In this document: piece by piece, positions 6,056-10,471 of the stretch | How the letters are laid out: the number at the start of each line of letters is the position of its first letter | How positions within the stretch are numbered: the first letter of the stretch is position 1 | Source of the DNA: an uncultured Muribaculaceae bacterium | Lineage (GTDB): Bacteria > Bacteroidota > Bacteroidia > Bacteroidales > Muribaculaceae | Assembly: GCA_947173755.1 (NCBI GenBank) | Contig: CAMWGM010000039.1 | Location: 1-10,471 of the forward strand | DNA: 10,471 nt | Direction: 5' to 3' | Translations under genes and position numbers: made by a program | The notes under the pieces: model-generated | The model's database searches: none | What the model was told of the DNA's origin: nothing | The model's input: the letters and a program-made list of their open reading frames with translations, nothing else

Positions 6056-7888
6056 TTATTTGATTTTAAGAGAGTAGATTGAGAGATCTGTAATTTTTGC
6101 ACCACCGTTCGAAGAAATTTTCAGTGACGAATAGGGTTCGGTGGGGAACACGAGGTTGGTCTGACAGAAGCGGCCGCCATTGCCGAAGACTTCGATGCTG
6201 GAGCGATCGATGAAGATGCGCAGAGTGATGTCACGGTCAGAGGAGAGGGTAGGAGCGACAGTGACGGCGGGGAAATCACGGCTGAAATCGGTGAGGCCGG
6301 AACGTGTGCGGTCGAAACTGAAAGTATGGGCGGAGGGATCGTAGACCATAACCACTTCCTCTTTCTTCGAGTTTGCGAGTGTCAGAGTGACAGGTTTGTC
6401 AGACTTGGGAGAAACTTTCATGGTGATTTCGCAAACACCGTCGTTTGTGGCGGGAAGTTTGAAAGTTTCACCACCGGCACCTACAGAGGCGTTTTTGTCA
6501 TTGACAATGGCTTTGTCGCGAAGGGCGAGAACCTCGGGAGAGGGTACTGACGCAAGATAGATCTGTCCGTCGGGAGCCGTGAAGAGTTCCATCTCACGCG
6601 GGAGAGTATTGGCGCTTCTGAACTGGGTGGTTGGAACTTCGGCTGCATACTGCCAGTTTGACATCCAACCGATGATTGTGCGACGTCCCTCGGGCGCATC
6701 GCTCCAACTTACATTGGCATAGTTGTCCTTGCCGTAGTCCATCCACTTGGTGGGCACTTTCCCGGATGCGTCGGTGTCGGGGGTGAAGGTCTTGCCATCG
6801 AAATCGCCGATGAAGTACTGAGTTGCCGAGCCTCCGAAGGGACCGCCGGGATTGATATTGCAGATGAGCACCCATTTGCTCTTGTCGGTTCCATCGACGG
6901 GAAGCTGGAAGAGATCGGGACATTCCCAGACACCGTCCTGTGCGCCGAGGCCTTTACCGAACGCACTTTCGAGAGTCCAGTTTTTCAGATCGGGCGACGA
7001 GAAGATCTGCATTTCGCGATCGAGGGCATGAGCGAGAGTAAGAATCCACTTTCCTGCGGGAGCATACCAGAACATGTTGGGGTCGCGTGCCTCGGTGTCC
7101 TGAGTGAGGATGGGATTGCTTTCATAGACGGTGAAAGTTTTGCCTCCATCGGTCGAATAGGCCATAGACTGCTGCTGAGTGTCTGCCGCAGAGGTATAGA
7201 TGGCGATCACGGCATCTTTGCCGAAGCCGGCAGTATTTTCGGTGTCAACCACACAACTTCCCGAGAAGATCATTCCGAGTCCGTCGGGAGCGATAGCCAC
7301 ACCCTGAGGTTCCCAGTTGATAAGGTCGCTCGTCGTGGAGTGTGACCAAGTCATGTTGTTCCATTTCGATCCATAGGGGTTGTGCTGATAGAAAAGATGC
7401 CATACACCATCTTTATAGAACATACCGTTGGGATCGTTCATCCATCCCCATTGCGGAGTATGATGGAAAAGGGGGCGATAGGCTTCACGGTTGGTGGAAT
7501 CGAAGGTATCGGAAAGAGTGATGTCCTGCCAGCAGGCATCGTCTCTCACTTCTCGGATAGACGAACGGTCCTGATTGGTCTGAATGAGAAGATTGATTTT
7601 CTCACCTTTATATGGAGTTAGATCGACAGGCACGAGATAATCGACCTTCGATTTGGCCATTCGGGCATTGAATTGGTCAACAACTTTGCCGTTGATTATA
7701 ATTTTCACAGGTGTATCGACGTTTGATTCCTGTATAGGCAGGAGCAGGTAATTGCCGTCGCCGATCACGCGCACCAGGGTGTTGTTGATTCCGAGATGTT
7801 CAATCTTCAGACCGTCGGAAGCAGCCGATGCAAAAGGGGCTGCAAGAAGAGTGAGGCCCATGATGAAGGAGCGGGAAAGTGATTTCAT
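6056..7888 (-). CDS. Exported GH32 fructan hydrolase (levanase/inulinase/beta-fructosidase)
   Basis: A 610-residue glycoside hydrolase family 32 enzyme that cleaves beta-fructosidic bonds in levan, inulin or sucrose-like substrates with retention of configuration. It has an N-terminal signal peptide (hydrophobic core FIMGLTLLAAPF, likely cleavage after Ala-Ser-Ala near 20-23) with no lipobox cysteine, so a periplasmic rather than surface-lipoprotein location is expected. An N-terminal beta-rich domain (about 27-125), as in Bacteroides levanase-like proteins, precedes the five-bladed propeller. The catalytic residues are all present: nucleophile Asp152 in WMNDPNG, transition-state Asp269 in EARDPNMFW, and acid/base Glu322 in VWECPDLF. 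The C-terminal beta-sandwich (about 455-610) includes IFIDRSSIEVFGNGG. It is the first gene of the operon, 2 bases before the MFS gene. Endo versus exo action and beta-2,1 versus beta-2,6 preference cannot be read from motifs. The periplasmic location suggests an exo-acting enzyme on imported oligosaccharides. Confidence 0.95.
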   Translation of the reverse strand: MKSLSRSFIMGLTLLAAPFASAASDGLKIEHLGINNTLVRVIGDGNYLLLPIQESNVDTPVKIIINGKVVDQFNARMAKSKVDYLVPVDLTPYKGEKINLLIQTNQDRSSIREVRDDACWQDITLSDTFDSTNREAYRPLFHHTPQWGWMNDPNGMFYKDGVWHLFYQHNPYGSKWNNMTWSHSTTSDLINWEPQGVAIAPDGLGMIFSGSCVVDTENTAGFGKDAVIAIYTSAADTQQQSMAYSTDGGKTFTVYESNPILTQDTEARDPNMFWYAPAGKWILTLAHALDREMQIFSSPDLKNWTLESAFGKGLGAQDGVWECPDLFQLPVDGTDKSKWVLICNINPGGPFGGSATQYFIGDFDGKTFTPDTDASGKVPTKWMDYGKDNYANVSWSDAPEGRRTIIGWMSNWQYAAEVPTTQFRSANTLPREMELFTAPDGQIYLASVPSPEVLALRDKAIVNDKNASVGAGGETFKLPATNDGVCEITMKVSPKSDKPVTLTLANSKKEEVVMVYDPSAHTFSFDRTRSGLTDFSRDFPAVTVAPTLSSDRDITLRIFIDRSSIEVFGNGGRFCQTNLVFPTEPYSSLKISSNGGAKITDLSIYSLKIK

Positions 7889-7941
7889 ATCGAGATTGTT
7901 TTTGATGGCGTTTTCAAGGAGTCGGTCCGAGCGATTTTCAT
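7885..7941 (-). other. Possible 18-codon leader ORF overlapping the GH32 start
   Basis: In the predicted GH32 leader an ATG at 7939-7941 opens an 18-codon frame (MKIARTDSLKTPSKTISI) whose TGA overlaps the GH32 ATG as ATGA (7885-7888). It could couple translation to GH32, or be a chance frame; no ribosome-binding sequence is evident before it, and no similar peptide is known to me. Confidence 0.2.
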
Positions 7942-7962
7942 GGCCGTCCGTTTCCGTTGTTG

Positions 7963-7970
7963 CAAAACTA
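7963..7970 (-). promoter_or_regulatory. -7 box of the GH32 operon promoter
   Basis: TAGTTTTG on the minus strand matches the Bacteroidetes -7 consensus TAnnTTTG. About 20 bases upstream, where the -33 TTG box should be, the sequence reads TTAC with no good match. A start near 7957 would give a leader of about 68 bases. A promoter with a -7 but no -33 box fits dependence on an activator, consistent with the repeat at 8003-8034. Confidence 0.5.
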
Positions 7971-8002
7971 CAAATTTTCCTATTATGTGTAATATAATTA
8001 TT

Positions 8003-8034
8003 TGTGCATCGACTATTAGAAAATGTGCATCGAC
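8003..8034. promoter_or_regulatory. Candidate operator: 11-bp direct repeat at 21-bp spacing
   Basis: TGTGCATCGAC occurs exactly at 8003-8013 and again at 8024-8034, 21 bp start to start, about two helical turns. Tandem half-sites with this spacing are how AraC-family proteins bind DNA. The pair lies about 33 bp upstream of the GH32 -7 box (roughly -46 to -77 from the predicted start) and about 60 bp from the sensor gene's own promoter. The inferred ligand is the AraC-type output domain expected at the C-terminus of the adjacent hybrid sensor. Confidence 0.6.
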
Positions 8035-8096
8035 CCCATTTTGACGGCTTTTGCTTAGTTTTTTATATGAAGCAAGAATTTTTTATTGACAAATAT

Positions 8097-8126
8097 TTTG
8101 AAACTACGAGAAAATGACTACTTTTG
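8097..8126 (+). promoter_or_regulatory. Promoter of the hybrid sensor gene
   Basis: TTTG (8097-8100) and TACTTTTG (8119-8126) match the Bacteroidetes -33 and -7 boxes with 18 bases between, one less than the usual 19-21. The -7 box is identical to that of thrC. The transcription start would be near 8132, about 25 bases before the ATG at 8157. Having both boxes suggests basal, constitutive expression of the sensor. Confidence 0.6.
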
Positions 8127-8156
8127 CCTTACATTTAGACCTTTGATTACAAATCC

Positions 8157-10471
8157 ATGAAAATACCGTTCATTCGCATTCTCCCTTTTCTGTTATTGCT
8201 TCTTTTCGCGGGATGCCGCGACGATAGGGTGATCCGCATCGGTGTTTCGCAGTGTAGCGACGATGACTGGCGACGGAAAATGAATGAGGAGATACGACGT
8301 GAGATACTTCTTCACCCCGAGGCTCGGATAGAGATCAGATCGGCAGACGACTCAAGTGCCAAACAGATCGAAGACCTGAAATATTTTGTCGATGAAAATT
8401 TCGATGTGATAATCGTTGCGCCAAATGAGGCTGACGCTCTGACTCCGGTTGTCAGGGAGATTTACGAGTCGGGGCAACCTGTGATTATTTTCGACAGAAA
8501 TATCCACGGAAATACCTATACGGCTCGAATGGGTGTGGACAACGAAGAGATCGGACGCGCGGCTGCCCGCTATGCCCGTCATCTCTTGCCTGAGAACATG
8601 AAGGCTATCGAGATCAAGGGACTTCCCGGATCAACCCCTGCCATCGAGCGTCGCCGTGGTTTCGACGAAGAGTTGGCAAACCTCGGGAACGGAAGGGTAG
8701 TGGCAAGCGGTTTCGGTAACTGGAACCATGACGACGCTTCACGTATGGCTGACTCATTGCTCAGGGAGTATCCTGACGCAAACCTGATTTTCGCTCATAA
8801 CGATCGTATGGCCATTGCTGCCGCCGAAGTTGCAAAATCTCTGGGACTCTCACCATATATAATAGGTGTAGATGCCGCACCGGAAATCGGACTCCAGGCT
8901 GTGGCCGACTCTTTGATCAATGCGACTTTCCTCTATCCGACCGAGGGACATCGTCTTGTCAGGATGGCTCTCAATATTGCTACAGGAAAGCCTCAGGAGA
9001 AAGAGGTCATGCTTCCTCTTTCTTCCGCCGTCGATCACACCAATGCTGACATTCTCCTTCTCCAGAATGAGGAACTTATCGAGGAAACGATGAAAATCCG
9101 CGAACTGAAGTCGATGGTCGATGACTATTGGAACCGACATTCAGCCCAGACCACCTTATTCTACTTCTCAATCGCGATCCTCGTGCTTCTCTTCGCCGTG
9201 CTCTTCCTTCTGCTCAGAGCGTTCTGGCAGAACAGGCGTCATCATGATGCGTTGCGCGAACAGAACCGTCTGCTTGAGGAGCAGCGAGACCTTCAGAAAA
9301 GCCTCAACGAGCAATTGAGCGAGGCTACTCAGGCCAAACTGGTATTCTATACCAACGTGAGCCACGACCTGCGCACCCCTCTGACACTCATATCGGGTCC
9401 GGTGGAGCAATTGTCGAAGGCCGACAATCTTTCGCCTGACCAGCATACGCTCCTGCATATCGCCGAAAAGAATGTCAAGATCCTTCGCCGCCTGATCAAT
9501 CAGTTGCTCGATTTCCGGCGCTACGAGAACGGGAAGATGGATCTTAATCTGAGCGAGGTCAGATTTGCCGCTCTTCTTGCAGAATGGACCGAAACTTTCA
9601 AGGCTCTTGCCATCGAACGCGACATCAGACTCTCCATACGCATCAACGCTGATGATGATGCCACACTGGCCATTGATACTGAAAAAATCGAGCGCGTCTT
9701 CTTCAATCTGCTCTCTAACGCTTTCAAATATACTCCCGACAACGGGAGGATAACGGTCAGTTACGAAACTTTTCCTGATCATGTTTCGTTCAGCGTGGCC
9801 GATACAGGACGCGGTATCTCCGAGGAGGACCTCGGTAATATTTTCGAGCGTTTCTTCATTGTTGATAAAGTCAGGCCCAAGGGTTCCGGCATAGGACTAT
9901 CTCTCACCAAAGCATTCATCGAACTTCACGGAGGCACTATCGCTGTCGAGAGTAAACTCGGTGAGGGCACCACAATGACCGTCAATCTCCCGGTCCGTCA
10001 TGTCGATGTCGCCCCGGCTCATGTTGAGAAACTCCTGTCAGCGGAAGAAGTGGCTGTTGAACTTGGTCCGATCGAGTCGCATCCCGAGGAGATGGACGAG
10101 TCGAAGCCGCTTCTGCTCGTGATCGACGACAATCAGGACATGCGCAAGATGCTCGACGAACTGATGAAGGAGGATTACAATATGATCTTCGCGTCAAGCG
10201 GTCTCGAGGGCATTGCTATGGCAGCCCGTTATGTACCCGATCTTATTGTGTGGGATGTCAGGATGCCGGGAATAGACGGACTTGAAACATGTCGTCGCAT
10301 AAAGGAGGAGATTTCTACTTCGCATATCCCTGTTCTTATGCTTACCGCATGTTCGCGCGAAGAAGAGCGTGTCGAGGGATACGAAAGCGGAGCTGACGGA
10401 TATGTCTCAAAACCTTTCAATATCGAGGTTCTTCGGGCGAGATGCCGCAACCTGATTGCCAACCATCAGCT
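8157..10471 (+). CDS. Hybrid two-component system sensor, fructose-sensing type (BT1754-like), 3' end outside window
   Basis: A continuous 771-codon frame from ATG 8157 to the right edge with no stop; I translated it through and saw no frameshift. In order it has a signal sequence ending FAGC (Cys20), a LacI/RbsB-like periplasmic sugar-binding domain (about 25-300; IGVSQCSDDDW, IVAPNEADAL, HNDRMAIAAA, IIGVDAAP), a membrane helix (about 333-353), a charged coiled-coil linker (about 358-395), HisKA with phospho-acceptor His403 in SHDLRTP, and an HATPase domain with N-box Asn521, G1 DTGRGI (549-554) and G2 GSGIGL (576-581). A receiver domain follows with acidic pair Asp657-Asp658, phospho-acceptor Asp700 in WDVRMPG, Thr730 and Lys752. 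All phosphorelay residues are intact. Family members continue with an AraC-type DNA-binding domain, expected beyond 10471. Divergence from a GH32-MFS-fructokinase operon and a sugar-binding sensor domain point to periplasmic fructose as signal, as known for BT1754; the ligand here is inferred. Confidence 0.93.
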   Translation, partial: MKIPFIRILPFLLLLLFAGCRDDRVIRIGVSQCSDDDWRRKMNEEIRREILLHPEARIEIRSADDSSAKQIEDLKYFVDENFDVIIVAPNEADALTPVVREIYESGQPVIIFDRNIHGNTYTARMGVDNEEIGRAAARYARHLLPENMKAIEIKGLPGSTPAIERRRGFDEELANLGNGRVVASGFGNWNHDDASRMADSLLREYPDANLIFAHNDRMAIAAAEVAKSLGLSPYIIGVDAAPEIGLQAVADSLINATFLYPTEGHRLVRMALNIATGKPQEKEVMLPLSSAVDHTNADILLLQNEELIEETMKIRELKSMVDDYWNRHSAQTTLFYFSIAILVLLFAVLFLLLRAFWQNRRHHDALREQNRLLEEQRDLQKSLNEQLSEATQAKLVFYTNVSHDLRTPLTLISGPVEQLSKADNLSPDQHTLLHIAEKNVKILRRLINQLLDFRRYENGKMDLNLSEVRFAALLAEWTETFKALAIERDIRLSIRINADDDATLAIDTEKIERVFFNLLSNAFKYTPDNGRITVSYETFPDHVSFSVADTGRGISEEDLGNIFERFFIVDKVRPKGSGIGLSLTKAFIELHGGTIAVESKLGEGTTMTVNLPVRHVDVAPAHVEKLLSAEEVAVELGPIESHPEEMDESKPLLLVIDDNQDMRKMLDELMKEDYNMIFASSGLEGIAMAARYVPDLIVWDVRMPGIDGLETCRRIKEEISTSHIPVLMLTACSREEERVEGYESGADGYVSKPFNIEVLRARCRNLIANHQ

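Noticed and set aside
8051..8075. Inverted repeat TTGCTT/AAGCAA with a 13-base AT-rich gap in the divergent intergenic region.
   Set aside because: Arms are only 6 bp in AT-rich DNA, with no U-tract logic or relation to promoter spacing; it is likely chance.
9168..9782. A 204-codon minus-strand frame inside the sensor gene.
   Set aside because: The plus strand encodes the kinase domain with an intact H-box; the minus frame is a codon-bias shadow.

Overview
The window looks like chromosomal DNA from a Bacteroidales bacterium. Base composition is about half G+C by eye, higher than typical Bacteroides, so Muribaculaceae or a similar family is a reasonable guess. The evidence is a hybrid two-component sensor of the Bacteroidetes type, promoter boxes matching the Bacteroidetes -7 consensus TAnnTTTG, weak or absent Shine-Dalgarno sequences, and a fructan-use gene set resembling the Bacteroides thetaiotaomicron BT1754-BT1765 locus. 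The family-level assignment is a guess.

Left part (1-3942), housekeeping genes. The 3' end of guaB (IMP dehydrogenase) runs rightward into a long hairpin at 607-654. A leftward two-gene unit converges on the same hairpin: a PlsC-like acyltransferase and a nitrilase-family omega-amidase, overlapping by 4 bases (ATGA). Next, all leftward, come a small uncharacterised helical protein (2084-2452) with its own hairpin terminator at 2033-2070, and threonine synthase thrC (2510-3814) with a good Bacteroidetes promoter at 3848-3879.

Right part (3905-10471), a fructan/fructose utilisation locus. A tightly packed leftward operon encodes an exported GH32 fructan hydrolase (6056-7888), an MFS sugar transporter of the FucP type (4869-6053) and a PfkB-family fructokinase (3965-4855), closed by a terminator at 3905-3937. 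Divergent from it, starting at 8157 and running off the right end without a stop, is a hybrid two-component sensor. It has a LacI/RbsB-like periplasmic sugar-binding domain, one membrane helix, a histidine kinase and a receiver domain; the expected AraC-type DNA-binding domain lies beyond the window.

How they work together (inference from family knowledge): the GH32 enzyme releases fructose or short fructosides in the periplasm. The sensor binds the released sugar there and passes phosphate from His403 to Asp700. The regulator then activates the divergent operon, MFS imports the sugar and fructokinase phosphorylates it for glycolysis.

The most interesting non-coding signal is an exact 11-bp direct repeat at 8003-8013 and 8024-8034, spaced 21 bp (two helical turns). 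It lies upstream of a GH32 promoter that has a -7 box but no recognisable -33 box. This is the geometry expected of an AraC-type operator and is the best candidate binding site for the sensor. No SusC/SusD pair, mobile element, CRISPR array or tRNA/rRNA gene was seen.
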